Below, one piece after another: positions 16,460 to 25,467 of a DNA stretch of 64,000 nucleotides. The stretch spans positions 62,001 through 126,000 of the forward strand of contig CBDICG010000001.1 in assembly GCA_965277275.1 (NCBI GenBank). The letters are read 5' to 3'. The notes under the pieces were generated by a model. That model worked only from the letters and a program-made list of their open reading frames with translations. It was not told where the DNA came from and did no database searches. The position numbers and the translations under genes are program-made. Each line of letters opens with the position of its first letter. Position 1 is the stretch's first letter. This DNA is from HLUCCA09 sp965277275. Its GTDB lineage: Bacteria; Pseudomonadota; Alphaproteobacteria; Rhodobacterales; Rhodobacteraceae.

Positions 16460-17815
16460 ATGTCCAACTCACCCCGTACACCGGGCGTTGCCGGGGGTCG
16501 GCTCGATCCGCAATCCTATGCGTCGAACTTCAACGACGTTGCTCCGCCCTTCGACGGGCATGAGGCGATGGTGGCAGCGGACCGGTGCTATTTCTGTCAC
16601 GACGCGCCGTGCATCACCGCGTGTCCGACGGCGATCGACATCCCGCTCTTCATTCGCCAGATCCAGACCGGCCAGCCCGAGGGTGCGGCGAAAACGATCT
16701 TCGACCAGAACATCCTGGGCGGGATGTGCGCGCGTGTCTGCCCCACGGAGACGCTCTGCGAGGAGGCCTGCGTACGCGAGGCGGCCGAGGGCAAGCCTGT
16801 CGAGATCGGGCGATTGCAGCGCTTTGCGACGGACACCGTCATGGCCAAGGGCGCGCATCCGTTCGAGCGCGCGGCGGCGACGGGCAAGCGCATTGCCGTT
16901 GTCGGTGCGGGGCCGGCGGGGCTTGCCTGTGCGCACCGGCTGGCCATGAAGGGGCATGACGTCGTGATGATGGACGCACGCGAGAAAGCGGGCGGCCTCA
17001 ACGAGTACGGCATCGCGGCCTACAAGACGGTCGGCGGGTTTGCGGAAGCCGAGGTGGAGTGGCTGCTGAAGATCGGCGGGATCGAGCTTCGCACGGGCCA
17101 GCGCCTGGGCCGCGAGCTCTCGTTGCAGGCCCTGCAAGCGGAGTACGATGCGGTGTTCCTCGCGATTGGTCTTGCAGGGGTGAATGCGCTGCGCTCCGAG
17201 GGCGAAGAGCACTCCAACGTGCAGGACGCGGTCGATTTCATTGCCGAACTCCGCCAGGCGACGGACCTGTCGCGGGTGGCCGTTGGCCGCAACGTGGTGG
17301 TGATCGGCGGCGGCATGACGGCGGTGGACGCGGCGGTTCAGTCGAAGCTGCTCGGCGCCGAAAACGTCACGATCGTGTACCGCCGGGGGCAGGACAGGAT
17401 GTCCGCCTCGACCCACGAGCAGGATCTGGCCGCCTCGAAGGGCGTGCGGATCGTCACCGGCGCGGCGCCGACGCGCATCCTCGGCAGGGATCATCTGGAG
17501 GCGGTGGAGTTCGCCTACACCGAGGAGGGGCCGGAGGGGCTGGAGCGCTCCAGCGAGACCTTCCGGCTGAAGGCCGATCAGGTTTTCAAGGCGATCGGCC
17601 AGCGCCTCGCCGGCGCGCCGGAGGATGTGCACCTCGAAGGCGGCAAGATCGAAGTGAACGGGCCCGGCCGCACCAGCCGCGACGGCGTCTGGGCCGGGGG
17701 CGATTGCGCCACCGGGGGAGACGACCTGACCGTGACGGCTGTGGCCGAGGGGCGCGATGCGGCCGAAGACATTCACGCGAAGCTCACCGGCGCGGCGCGG
17801 ATCGCCGCGGAGTAG
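16460..17815 (+). CDS. preT: NAD-dependent dihydropyrimidine dehydrogenase, PreT subunit
   Basis: Passes electrons between NAD(P)H and the PreA subunit, which reduces uracil and thymine. The 451-residue protein has N-terminal iron-sulphur cysteines (Cys43, 46, 51, 55 and Cys90, 94, 100, 104), an FAD site AVVGAGPAGLACAHR near 150 and an NAD site VVVIGGGMTAVDAA near 275, as in the glutamate synthase small-subunit family. The start at 16460 is set by AGGGAGG nine bases upstream. A TGGTCAA half-site resembling the RutR operator lies at 16392-16398. The DUF1428 gene follows after 12 bases. Confidence 0.93.
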   Translation: MSNSPRTPGVAGGRLDPQSYASNFNDVAPPFDGHEAMVAADRCYFCHDAPCITACPTAIDIPLFIRQIQTGQPEGAAKTIFDQNILGGMCARVCPTETLCEEACVREAAEGKPVEIGRLQRFATDTVMAKGAHPFERAAATGKRIAVVGAGPAGLACAHRLAMKGHDVVMMDAREKAGGLNEYGIAAYKTVGGFAEAEVEWLLKIGGIELRTGQRLGRELSLQALQAEYDAVFLAIGLAGVNALRSEGEEHSNVQDAVDFIAELRQATDLSRVAVGRNVVVIGGGMTAVDAAVQSKLLGAENVTIVYRRGQDRMSASTHEQDLAASKGVRIVTGAAPTRILGRDHLEAVEFAYTEEGPEGLERSSETFRLKADQVFKAIGQRLAGAPEDVHLEGGKIEVNGPGRTSRDGVWAGGDCATGGDDLTVTAVAEGRDAAEDIHAKLTGAARIAAE

Positions 17816-17827
17816 GGAGAAGCCCAC

Positions 17828-18187
17828 ATGGCCTATATCGACGGTTTCGTCATGGCGGTGCCATCGGACCGGAAGGACGCGTTTCTGGAGCATGCCCGGC
17901 ATTTCGACGCCCTCCTGATGGAGTATGGCGCCCTGCGCGTCGTCGAGTGCTGGGAAGATGACGTCCCGGAGGGCAAGCTGACGTCCTTTCCCATCGCGGT
18001 GCAGCGCGCCGACAATGAAACGGTCGCGTTCGCCTGGGCCGAATGGCCCGACAAGGCGACGCGCGACTCGGCCTTCGCCGCAATGGATACCGACAAGCGA
18101 TTCAGCGAGGGGCCGCAGATGCCCTTTGATGGCAAGCGCATGATATTTGGCGGTTTTTTGCCGATTCTCGACATAGCCAAGGAGTAA
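17828..18187 (+). CDS. DUF1428 family protein
   Basis: A 119-residue dimeric ferredoxin-like (EthD-like) protein: AYIDGFVMAVPSDRKDAFLE at the start, VVECWEDDVPEGKLTSF in the middle and MPFDGKRMIFGGFLPI at the end, all typical of DUF1428. Function is unknown. It sits between preT and preA, 12 bases after one and seven before the other, so it is almost certainly in the same transcript. It could serve pyrimidine breakdown, for example handling a reactive product, but nothing in the sequence shows this. Confidence 0.9.
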   Translation: MAYIDGFVMAVPSDRKDAFLEHARHFDALLMEYGALRVVECWEDDVPEGKLTSFPIAVQRADNETVAFAWAEWPDKATRDSAFAAMDTDKRFSEGPQMPFDGKRMIFGGFLPILDIAKE

Positions 18188-18194
18188 CGGAACC

Positions 18195-19505
18195 ATGGCC
18201 GATCTGACGACAGACTTCGTGGGGATCAAATCCCCGAATCCGTTCTGGCTCGCCTCGGCGCCGCCGACGGACAAGGAATACAACGTGCGCCGGGCCTTCG
18301 AGGCCGGTTGGGGCGGGGTCGTCTGGAAGACGCTTGGCGAGGAAGGACCCCCGGTCGTGAACGTGAACGGCCCACGCTACGGCGTCGTTTACGGCGCGGA
18401 CAGGCGCGTGTTGGGGATCAACAATATCGAGCTGATCACCGACCGCCCGCTGGAGGTGAACCTGCGCGAGATCAAGGCGGTGAAGCGGGATTATCCCGAC
18501 CGCGCGATGGTCGTCAGCCTGATGGTGCCCTGCGAGGAGGAGGCGTGGAAGGCGATCCTGCCGCTCGTCGAGGACACCGGCGCGGACGGGATCGAGCTGA
18601 ATTTCGGCTGCCCGCACGGCATGAGCGAGCGCGGCATGGGCTCCGCTGTGGGGCAGGTGCCTGAATACATCGAGATGGTGACGCGCTGGTGCAAGCAGCA
18701 CACCCGTATGCCCGTGATCGTGAAGCTCACACCCAACATCACGGATGTCCGCTATCCCGCGCGTGCTGCGAAGGCGGGGGGCGCGGACGCGGTCTCGCTC
18801 ATCAACACGGTGAATTCCATAACGTCTGTGAACCTCGATACGATGGCGCCCGAGCCGATGATCGACGGCAAGGGTACGCATGGCGGCTATTGCGGCCCGG
18901 CGGTGAAGCCGATGGCGCTCAACATGGTCGCCGAGATCGCGCGCGACGCCGAGACGGCGGGCATGCCGATCTCGGGTATCGGCGGGGTGACGACGTGGCG
19001 CGACGCGGCAGAGTTCCTCGCGCTTGGCGCGGGCAACGTGCAGGTGTGTACTGCGGCGATGACCTATGGCTTCAAGATTGTGGAGGAGATGAAGGCCGGT
19101 CTCTCGGGCTGGATGGACGAGAAGGGCTACACCTCTGTCGCCGCCGTGTCGGGCCGGGCCGTGCCGAACGTGACCGACTGGCAGCACCTCAACCTCAACT
19201 ACGTCACCAAGGCGCGCATCGATCAGGACAGCTGCATCAAGTGCGGCCGCTGCTACGCGGCGTGCGAGGATACCAGCCACCAGGCGATTTCGATGAGCCC
19301 GGATCGCGTGTTCGAGGTGGTCGACGCGGAATGCGTGGCGTGCAACCTCTGCGTCGATGTCTGCCCCGTCGAGGCCTGCATCACGATGGAGCGGCTGGAG
19401 GCGGGCGTGGTCGATCCGCGCACGGGCCTGACGGTATCGGACGATCATGCGGACTGGACTGCACACCCCAACAACCCGTCCGTCGGCAAGGTGGCCGCTG
19501 AGTAG
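18195..19505 (+). CDS. preA: NAD-dependent dihydropyrimidine dehydrogenase, PreA subunit
   Basis: Catalytic FMN subunit reducing uracil to dihydrouracil and thymine to dihydrothymine. The 436 residues form a dihydroorotate dehydrogenase-like barrel (WKTLGEEGPPVVNVNGPRYG, LNFGCPHGMSERGMG, then LTPNITDVRYPARAAKAGGA) followed by a ferredoxin domain with Cys347, 350, 353, 357 and Cys380, 383, 386, 390. Where mammalian enzymes have the catalytic Cys in GMGLACGQ, this protein has GMGSAVGQ, with Val152 in that position; I believe other bacterial PreA proteins are similar. It forms the dehydrogenase with PreT. Confidence 0.95.
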   Translation: MADLTTDFVGIKSPNPFWLASAPPTDKEYNVRRAFEAGWGGVVWKTLGEEGPPVVNVNGPRYGVVYGADRRVLGINNIELITDRPLEVNLREIKAVKRDYPDRAMVVSLMVPCEEEAWKAILPLVEDTGADGIELNFGCPHGMSERGMGSAVGQVPEYIEMVTRWCKQHTRMPVIVKLTPNITDVRYPARAAKAGGADAVSLINTVNSITSVNLDTMAPEPMIDGKGTHGGYCGPAVKPMALNMVAEIARDAETAGMPISGIGGVTTWRDAAEFLALGAGNVQVCTAAMTYGFKIVEEMKAGLSGWMDEKGYTSVAAVSGRAVPNVTDWQHLNLNYVTKARIDQDSCIKCGRCYAACEDTSHQAISMSPDRVFEVVDAECVACNLCVDVCPVEACITMERLEAGVVDPRTGLTVSDDHADWTAHPNNPSVGKVAAE

Positions 19506-19640
19506 GAGCCGCTGGATTTCGCCTGATTTCGTCAGGTTCCCGCCCAACGCGTGACGCACATCTCGCGGATGGATATTCCGGCCCTGCGGCGCTATCCCGC
19601 CGTGGGGCCGGTTTGCGTGGAGCAAAGAGAGGGTTGCGGG

Positions 19641-20621
19641 TTGGGTCGTCAGAACGTCAGCGTCATCATGCCTGTCTTGAACAGCGTCACCACCGTCGGG
19701 CCGGCGATCGCGTCGATCCTGGCCGAGCCAGAGGTGGCCGAACTGATCGTGGTGGACGATGGCTCCACCGACGGGTCGCGCGAGGTGATCGAGGCGGTCG
19801 ATGATCCACGCCTGCGCTTGATCGACGGGCCAAAGGCGGGCCTCGCCCCCGTCTACAACAGGGGGATGTTCGAGGCGACGTCGGATTACATCGCGTTTTG
19901 TGACCACGACGACTTCTATTCGGAGGGGCGTTTTGCCTGGCAAACCGAATTTCTCGACGCCAACCCCGACTATGTCGCAGTGGCAGGTGCCTTTGCCACG
20001 ACGGACATGGATCTGAGAGTTCAGGTCCCGCTCGATTATGCCGAGGCGGAGCGGGATACCGAAGAGGAGCTGCGCAACGCGACGCTCGTCTCCCATATCA
20101 ACGCGTGGCTGATCCGGCGCGAGACGGCTTTCGCGGTCGGTGGACGGCGCAACTGGTTCGAAGTGGCCGACGATCTCGATCTGCAGTTTCGGATCGGCGG
20201 GCAGGGCAAGGTGCGCTTTGTTCCGAAGGTCACCTACGTGCACCGGCTGAACTCCAACTCCGTGACGCATACGCTCGCGCAGGCGCGCATGGACTTTTTT
20301 GACAACGCGGCCAAGCGGTTCGCGCTTCAACGACGCGATGGCGGGGAGGACGACCTGCAGCGGGGCGAGCCGCCTGCGTACAACGTCTCGCCGGATGATG
20401 CGCGGCGGCGGAATGCGTCGCTGCATATCGCCGGGCACCTGATGTCTTACGCTCATGTTCTGCGCAGCCGGGGCGAGTACGGCGAAGCATTGCGCAACGC
20501 GGGGTGGGCCGTTCGTATGGACGCGCGCAACCCGGACACTTGGCGGACGTATCTCGGGATCCTGCGGCACCGCGTGCTGCACGCGCTCGGCCTGCGCCGT
20601 GTAGCCGGGCGGGACGGCTGA
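19641..20621 (+). CDS. Family 2 glycosyltransferase
   Basis: A GT-A fold transferase with VSVIMPVLNSVTTVGPAI at the start, VVDDGSTDGSREVIE near residue 37, and CDHDDFYSEGR carrying the metal-binding DXD. The tail has no membrane segment. The donor and acceptor are unknown. The start is uncertain: TTG at 19641, with AGAGAGGG upstream, gives the usual short N-terminus; GTG at 19551 or ATG at 19569 would add 24-30 residues without family support. It interrupts the pyrimidine genes and has no visible link to them. It is convergent with rutR. Confidence 0.8.
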   Translation: MGRQNVSVIMPVLNSVTTVGPAIASILAEPEVAELIVVDDGSTDGSREVIEAVDDPRLRLIDGPKAGLAPVYNRGMFEATSDYIAFCDHDDFYSEGRFAWQTEFLDANPDYVAVAGAFATTDMDLRVQVPLDYAEAERDTEEELRNATLVSHINAWLIRRETAFAVGGRRNWFEVADDLDLQFRIGGQGKVRFVPKVTYVHRLNSNSVTHTLAQARMDFFDNAAKRFALQRRDGGEDDLQRGEPPAYNVSPDDARRRNASLHIAGHLMSYAHVLRSRGEYGEALRNAGWAVRMDARNPDTWRTYLGILRHRVLHALGLRRVAGRDG

Positions 20622-20686
20622 CCGGTTCTTGAGCGTGGTGCGTTGGGGGCGTGCGATCGGCCGCGCAGCCCTTCGCGGCGGGCGGG

Positions 20687-21319
20687 TCAGCGGGGTGCCA
20701 GCCCGTCGATCAACAGGCGCTCAAGCGCTTGCGCGGCATCGGGAAAGCGCGTGGCTGCCTTGTCTCCGAGAAGCGCTGTCACCTGCGCATCGAAATCCGC
20801 GTAGTGCTGGGTGACGGCCCAGAGCGCGAAGATCAGGTGGTGGGGATCGACAGCCGACAGGCGGCCCTGTGCGATCCAGCCCTCGATGATGGCGGCTTTC
20901 TCGTCTACCAGCGCGCGCAGTGTATCGCCCAGGATCGGCCCGATCACCGGTGCGCCGTTCATAACCTCGTTGGCAAAGAGCCGGCTTTCGCGCGGCATCT
21001 CGCGGCTCATGTCGAGTTTGCGGGTTAGATACGTGCGCAACTCATCGAGCGGTTCGCCCGCGGGATCGATCTGGCGGAGCGGGGCGAGCCACTTGTCCAG
21101 CAGACCCGTCAGCAGGGCGTTATGGATCGCCGCCTTGCCGCGGTAGTAATAGAGCAGGTTCGGCTTCGAGAGGCCGGCGGCCGCCGCGATTTCGTCCAGC
21201 GTGGCGCCGCGAAACCCCTTCTCCGAGAACACCGTGAGCGCGGCCTCGAGGATCGCGGCGCGGTTCCTGGCCTGTATGCGCGTTTCGGGCTTTGTGCCCT
21301 GTGCTGTCGCACCGGTCAT
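20687..21319 (-). CDS. rutR: TetR-family regulator of pyrimidine utilisation (RutR-like)
   Basis: A 210-residue regulator. The N-terminal helix-turn-helix reads ILEAALTVFSEKGFRGATLD and ends GLSKPNLLYYYRGKAAIHNAL. The C-terminal ligand domain (MPRESRLFANEVMNGAPVIG; LIFALWAVTQHYADF) is that of RutR, which senses uracil and thymine. Its place between the dehydrogenase and the aminotransferase supports this. It is divergent from the aminotransferase, with 117 bases between starts. No perfect TTGACCA-N2-TGGTCAA site was found there; a half-site lies upstream of preT. Confidence 0.85.
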   Translation of the reverse strand: MTGATAQGTKPETRIQARNRAAILEAALTVFSEKGFRGATLDEIAAAAGLSKPNLLYYYRGKAAIHNALLTGLLDKWLAPLRQIDPAGEPLDELRTYLTRKLDMSREMPRESRLFANEVMNGAPVIGPILGDTLRALVDEKAAIIEGWIAQGRLSAVDPHHLIFALWAVTQHYADFDAQVTALLGDKAATRFPDAAQALERLLIDGLAPR

Positions 21320-21436
21320 TCCATTGATCCTGTCACCACGCTTGCTTGTGGGCCGGGAGTACGCCGTGTAGCGTTCTTGACAGCGATACCTCTTTTCAAT
21401 CTCTCGCGCGAGTGCGCGTTGCAACTGGAGTGCGCC

Positions 21437-22765
21437 ATGGCTCTCGACCGTCGCCCCGCCCCCAATGACCTGTCTGCCTTCTGGATGCCGTTCACCGCGA
21501 ACCGGCAGTTCAAGTCGGCCCCCCGCATGATGGTGGCGGCCGAGGGTATGCACTACACCACTTCCGACGGGCGCCAGGTGCTCGACGGCACCTCGGGCCT
21601 GTGGTGCTGCAACGCCGGGCACAAGCGTCCGAAGATCGTCGAGGCGATCCAGCAGCAAGCCGAAGAACTGGACTATGCGCCCGCGTTCCAGATGGGGCAT
21701 CCCAAGGCATTCGAACTGGCCTCCGCCCTCCGGGACATGGCGCCGGAGCCGTTCGAGCACGTGTTCTTCACCAATTCCGGGTCGGAGGCCGTGGAATCGG
21801 CGCTCAAGATCGCGCTGGCCTACCATCGGGCCCGTGGCGATGGCGCGCGTACCCGGCTCATCGGGCGCGAGCGCGGCTATCACGGTGTCAACTTCGGCGG
21901 CATCTCCGTGGGCGGGATCGTCTCCAACCGCAAGGTGTTCGGCACGCTTCTGACGGGGGTCGACCATCTGCCCCACACGCACTTGCCCGAAGACAACGCC
22001 TTCAGCCGTGGTCAGCCCGAGCATGGCGCGCACCTGGCCGACGATCTCGAGCGGATCGTGGCGCTGCACGGGGCGGAAACGATCGCGGCGGTGATCGTGG
22101 AGCCGATGGCGGGGTCGACCGGCGTTCTGTTGCCGCCAAAGGGCTACCTGAAGCGGCTGCGCGAGATCTGTACGCGGCACGGCATCCTTCTGATCTTCGA
22201 CGAGGTGATCACGGGCTTCGGCCGGCTGGGCTCCAGCTTCGCTGCGGAGCATTTCGAGGTGATGCCGGACCTGATCACCTGTGCCAAGGGCCTGACGAAC
22301 GGCGTGATCCCGATGGGCGCGGTGCTCGCGACGGACGCGATCCACGATGCCTTCATGAAGGGGCCGGAGCACCTGATCGAGCTGTTCCACGGCTATACGT
22401 ATTCCGGCAACCCGATGGCGTCCGCTGCCGGGCTCGCGACACTCGAGACGTACCGCGAGGAAGGATTGTTTCAGCGCGCCGCCGATCTGGCGAGCTATTG
22501 GGAAGACGGGCTGCATTCCTTGCGCGATTGCCCCCATGTGATCGACATCCGCAACATGGGGCTGATCGGCGCCGTTGAGCTGGAGCCGATCGCGGGCGAG
22601 CCGACCAAACGCGCGTTCTCGGCGTTCCTCGATGCCTACGAGAGCGGGATCCTGATCCGGACGACCGGAGACATCATCGCGATGTCGCCGCCGCTCATTA
22701 TCGAGAAATCGCACATAGATCAGCTCTTTGCCACGCTCAGAGACGTCCTGATGCGGACGGCTTAG
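21437..22765 (+). CDS. Omega-amino acid:pyruvate aminotransferase (beta-alanine--pyruvate transaminase)
   Basis: A class III PLP aminotransferase of 442 residues. PLP is held by Lys284 (TCAKGLTNGVIPMG) and Asp255 (LLIFDEVITGFGRLG). The N-terminus LSAFWMPFTANRQFK is typical of the beta-alanine/omega-amino acid group. In this cluster it would convert beta-alanine or beta-aminoisobutyrate, the last products of pyrimidine reduction, to the semialdehydes. CTGGAG lies before the ATG. It is divergent from rutR, which probably controls it. Confidence 0.9.
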   Translation: MALDRRPAPNDLSAFWMPFTANRQFKSAPRMMVAAEGMHYTTSDGRQVLDGTSGLWCCNAGHKRPKIVEAIQQQAEELDYAPAFQMGHPKAFELASALRDMAPEPFEHVFFTNSGSEAVESALKIALAYHRARGDGARTRLIGRERGYHGVNFGGISVGGIVSNRKVFGTLLTGVDHLPHTHLPEDNAFSRGQPEHGAHLADDLERIVALHGAETIAAVIVEPMAGSTGVLLPPKGYLKRLREICTRHGILLIFDEVITGFGRLGSSFAAEHFEVMPDLITCAKGLTNGVIPMGAVLATDAIHDAFMKGPEHLIELFHGYTYSGNPMASAAGLATLETYREEGLFQRAADLASYWEDGLHSLRDCPHVIDIRNMGLIGAVELEPIAGEPTKRAFSAFLDAYESGILIRTTGDIIAMSPPLIIEKSHIDQLFATLRDVLMRTA

Positions 22766-22907
22766 CGCCGGACGTGCGCAGTGCGAGCGCAGGGAAGGGA
22801 CGTGCCGGTCGCGGTAGCGACGGCGTTGTCGGCGACGTGGCGTGTGCGCTTTGGCCGTGCGCCAAACGGGCGACACGCGTCTGGCCTGGCCTTAGGGGCG
22901 CCGCGCC

Positions 22908-23888
22908 GTGAGCCTGCCGGACCGGGATAATGACGACAGGCTGGCCGAGGAGATCGTTCGGCGTCACGCCGACACGCTCGGCGCTGGCCCGCTTGTCCTC
23001 GACCCGGTGCGCACGGCGCGGATCGAAACCAAGGGCGATGGGGTCGACGACGCTCCGAGCAAGTACATCTTTCGGGACAGTGCCGGGGCTCCGCGTGTCT
23101 TTCTCGCGGTCTCGCCGCCCGCGTTTCCGACGGCGATGGCGGATTGGGTACGCCCGGCACAACAGATCCACGCGCGCCTTACCCCTGCCGCGGCGGAGGC
23201 CGTTGCCCTTCCCCTCGTGACGGGAGAGACAGCTGACGCGCGCAGCTACGCCATCTGGCCCTACTTCGCGCCGTGGTCGAGCCGGCGGCTTGCAAGGGCG
23301 CTTCAGGTGGGGTGGTGGTCGAAGGAGGTTGTCGGGTGGCTCTCGGCACTCGCCAACGAGACGCGAGAGCCGCTCGAGACGGTCGACGCGCGCGCGGATG
23401 CGCTTTGGACGCCGCTTGAATATCTCACCGGTGCAGAGGGGGTGCCGCCCCATATTCAGCGCCTCGCGCGCCGCACAATGGAGCAGGCGCGGGCATCGGA
23501 CACGGCCCATGTCTGCGTTGCCCATCACGGCGATTTCTGGTCGGGCAACATCATGCGGGCGCATCGGAGGGACAGGACCGGCACGGCCTTGCGGGTGATC
23601 GACTGGGGCGCGGCGCGGGCGACGGGCGTGCCCTATTACGATCTCGTGCGCTTCATCGAAACCTCGCCTGCGGGCGTCCGGCAGGTGATCGGCCCGTGGG
23701 CCATGCGCCGCTACGCGCGCGCGACCGGTCTGCCAAAGGAGCTTGCGCCGCTCTACCTTTTGGCGGGGTTGGGTCGGCTTGGCCTCGAACCCGGCGAGTT
23801 TCCGATGCCGCGCTATGTCGCCCTCGTCGAGCGGCAGGTGGCGATCCTCGCATGGCTCTATCCGCAGATGCGCCGGCTCTACGCCTAG
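22908..23888 (+). CDS. APH-fold phosphotransferase of unknown substrate
   Basis: A 326-residue aminoglycoside phosphotransferase-like protein. The catalytic loop is CVAHHGDFWSGNIM near residue 205 and the metal-binding motif is VIDWGAARATGVPYYDL near 230. The GTG start has AGGGG upstream; no better in-frame start is nearby. Such proteins phosphorylate small alcohols or sugars more often than drugs, and genes of this type also occur in envelope biosynthesis. It lies between two pyrimidine genes on the same strand, but nothing ties its substrate to pyrimidines. Confidence 0.78.
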   Translation: MSLPDRDNDDRLAEEIVRRHADTLGAGPLVLDPVRTARIETKGDGVDDAPSKYIFRDSAGAPRVFLAVSPPAFPTAMADWVRPAQQIHARLTPAAAEAVALPLVTGETADARSYAIWPYFAPWSSRRLARALQVGWWSKEVVGWLSALANETREPLETVDARADALWTPLEYLTGAEGVPPHIQRLARRTMEQARASDTAHVCVAHHGDFWSGNIMRAHRRDRTGTALRVIDWGAARATGVPYYDLVRFIETSPAGVRQVIGPWAMRRYARATGLPKELAPLYLLAGLGRLGLEPGEFPMPRYVALVERQVAILAWLYPQMRRLYA

Positions 23889-24001
23889 GCCGCACACGCC
23901 AAACTGTCGCGTATTTCACTGCGCCGTCGTATCGGGGTTGAACACGCCCCAAGGTCTGGCAAGCTGGGCTGGGCATGGACGAACGGTAGCGGGAGCGTGA
24001 G

Positions 24002-25252
24002 ATGGGGTCGCCTTACGACAATATGAAGATTGATGGCTCACGCCTTTGGGACAGCCTGATGGAGATGGCCAAGATCGGTCCCGGCATAGCGGGCGGCAAC
24101 AACCGCCAGACGGTAACGGACGCCGACGCCGAGGGGCGCGCGGTCTTCCAGTCCTGGTGCGAGGCGGCCGGCTGCTCGATGGGCGTCGACCAGATGGGGA
24201 CGATGTTCGCGCGTCGCGAAGGGACCGATCCGGATGCGCTGCCAGTCTATGTCGGCTCGCATCTCGACACGCAGCCGACGGGTGGCAAGTACGACGGTGT
24301 TCTGGGCGTGCTCGGAGGGCTGGAGATCGTCCGCTCGCTCAACGACCTCGGGATCAAGACGAAACACCCCATCGTCGTGACGAACTGGACCAATGAGGAG
24401 GGCACGCGGTTTGCCCCCGCGATGCTGGCGTCGGGTGTTTTCGCCGGGATGCATGAGCTCGACTGGGCCTACGGGCGTGAGGACGCCGACGGCAAGCGCT
24501 TTGGCGACGAACTGGAGCGCATTGGCTGGAAGGGCGAGGAAGCCGTCGGATCGCGGGACATGCATGCCTTCTTCGAGCTTCACATCGAGCAGGGGCCGAT
24601 CCTCGAAGCCGAGGACAAGGAGATCGGCGTCGTCACGCACGGTCAGGGCCTGTGGTGGCTGGAGGTGACGCTGACGGGCAAGGATGCGCATACCGGGTCG
24701 ACGCCGATGAACATGCGCGTGAATGCCGGGCTCGGGATGGCGCGGATCACCGAGGCGGTGCACCGGGTTGCGATGGCGCACCAGCCCAACGCCGTGGGTG
24801 CGGTGGGGCAGGCGAATGTCTACCCGAATTCGCGCAACGTGATCCCGGGCAAGGCCGTCTTCACCATCGATATCCGCTCCCCGGAGCTGGAAAAGCTGAC
24901 GTCGATGCGCGCGCAGCTCGAAAAGGAAGCGGCTGGGATCGCCGAGGACCTGGGGCTGGAGATGGCGATCGAGCCGGTGGGCCATTTCGACCCGGTGACG
25001 TTCGACGACGGCTGCGTGACAGCCATCCGCGCGGCGGCGGAGCGGCTGGGATACTCGCACCGCAACCTCGTCTCCGGAGCAGGGCACGATGCGTGCTGGA
25101 TCAACCGCGTGGCGCCAACGGCGATGGTGATGTGTCCGTGCGTCGACGGGCTGTCGCACAACGAGGCCGAGGATATCACGCCGGAATGGGCCGAGAAGGG
25201 GACGAACGTGCTCTTTCACGCGGTGGTCGAAACCGCCGGGATCGTGGAGTGA
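24002..25252 (+). CDS. M20-family amidohydrolase, probable beta-ureidopropionase
   Basis: A 416-residue zinc amidohydrolase of the N-carbamoyl amino acid hydrolase/allantoate amidohydrolase family. Metal ligands are visible in YVGSHLDTQPTGGKYDG, NWTNEEGTRF, FFELHIEQGP and DGLSHNEAEDI. In this setting it should hydrolyse N-carbamoyl-beta-alanine to beta-alanine, CO2 and ammonia, between HydA and the aminotransferase. GGGAGCGTGAG precedes the ATG. The GTG of the next small gene overlaps its stop (GTGA at 25249-25252). Confidence 0.9.
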   Translation: MGSPYDNMKIDGSRLWDSLMEMAKIGPGIAGGNNRQTVTDADAEGRAVFQSWCEAAGCSMGVDQMGTMFARREGTDPDALPVYVGSHLDTQPTGGKYDGVLGVLGGLEIVRSLNDLGIKTKHPIVVTNWTNEEGTRFAPAMLASGVFAGMHELDWAYGREDADGKRFGDELERIGWKGEEAVGSRDMHAFFELHIEQGPILEAEDKEIGVVTHGQGLWWLEVTLTGKDAHTGSTPMNMRVNAGLGMARITEAVHRVAMAHQPNAVGAVGQANVYPNSRNVIPGKAVFTIDIRSPELEKLTSMRAQLEKEAAGIAEDLGLEMAIEPVGHFDPVTFDDGCVTAIRAAAERLGYSHRNLVSGAGHDACWINRVAPTAMVMCPCVDGLSHNEAEDITPEWAEKGTNVLFHAVVETAGIVE

Positions 25253-25467
25253 AACCGTGGATCGCCCTTCTGATCGCCGGGGCGATCCTGGTGCACGGGT
25301 GGCTGACCTGGATGGGTCAGCGCTACAGCTTCAGGGTGATCGACGACACCACGCTGGTGCGGATGAACACGCTGACAGGGGGCTTCGCCATCTGTTCGGT
25401 GCGGGGGGCCTTCCTGAGCGCGGACAGAACGATCGTATGTGGATCGGAGGGGGTATCGGATGACTAG
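25249..25467 (+). CDS. Small single-pass membrane protein
   Basis: A 72-residue protein starting at a GTG that overlaps the previous stop by four bases. Residues 4-20 (WIALLIAGAILVHGWLT) form one membrane segment. The rest, with FRVIDDTTLVRMNTLTGG and two cysteines (GFAICSVRG and TIVCGSEG), would lie in the periplasm, where the cysteines could form a disulphide. Its last eight bases overlap the next gene, so three genes in a row are coupled. No named family is recognised. Codon use is like its neighbours and the frame is open from junction to junction. Confidence 0.65.
   Translation: MKPWIALLIAGAILVHGWLTWMGQRYSFRVIDDTTLVRMNTLTGGFAICSVRGAFLSADRTIVCGSEGVSDD

Noticed and set aside
21320..21436. 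RutR operator between rutR and the aminotransferase
   Set aside because: TTGACA occurs at 21376-21381 but no TGGTCAA partner is correctly spaced, so I could not support an operator.
22793..22830. Terminator after the omega-aminotransferase
   Set aside because: GTCGC-GGTA-GCGAC forms only a short stem with no T-tract; too weak to list.
20687..22876. Long minus-strand frame continuing upstream of rutR as one 729-residue protein
   Set aside because: Only the last 210 residues (from ATG 21319) resemble a protein family; the rest is the shadow of the aminotransferase.
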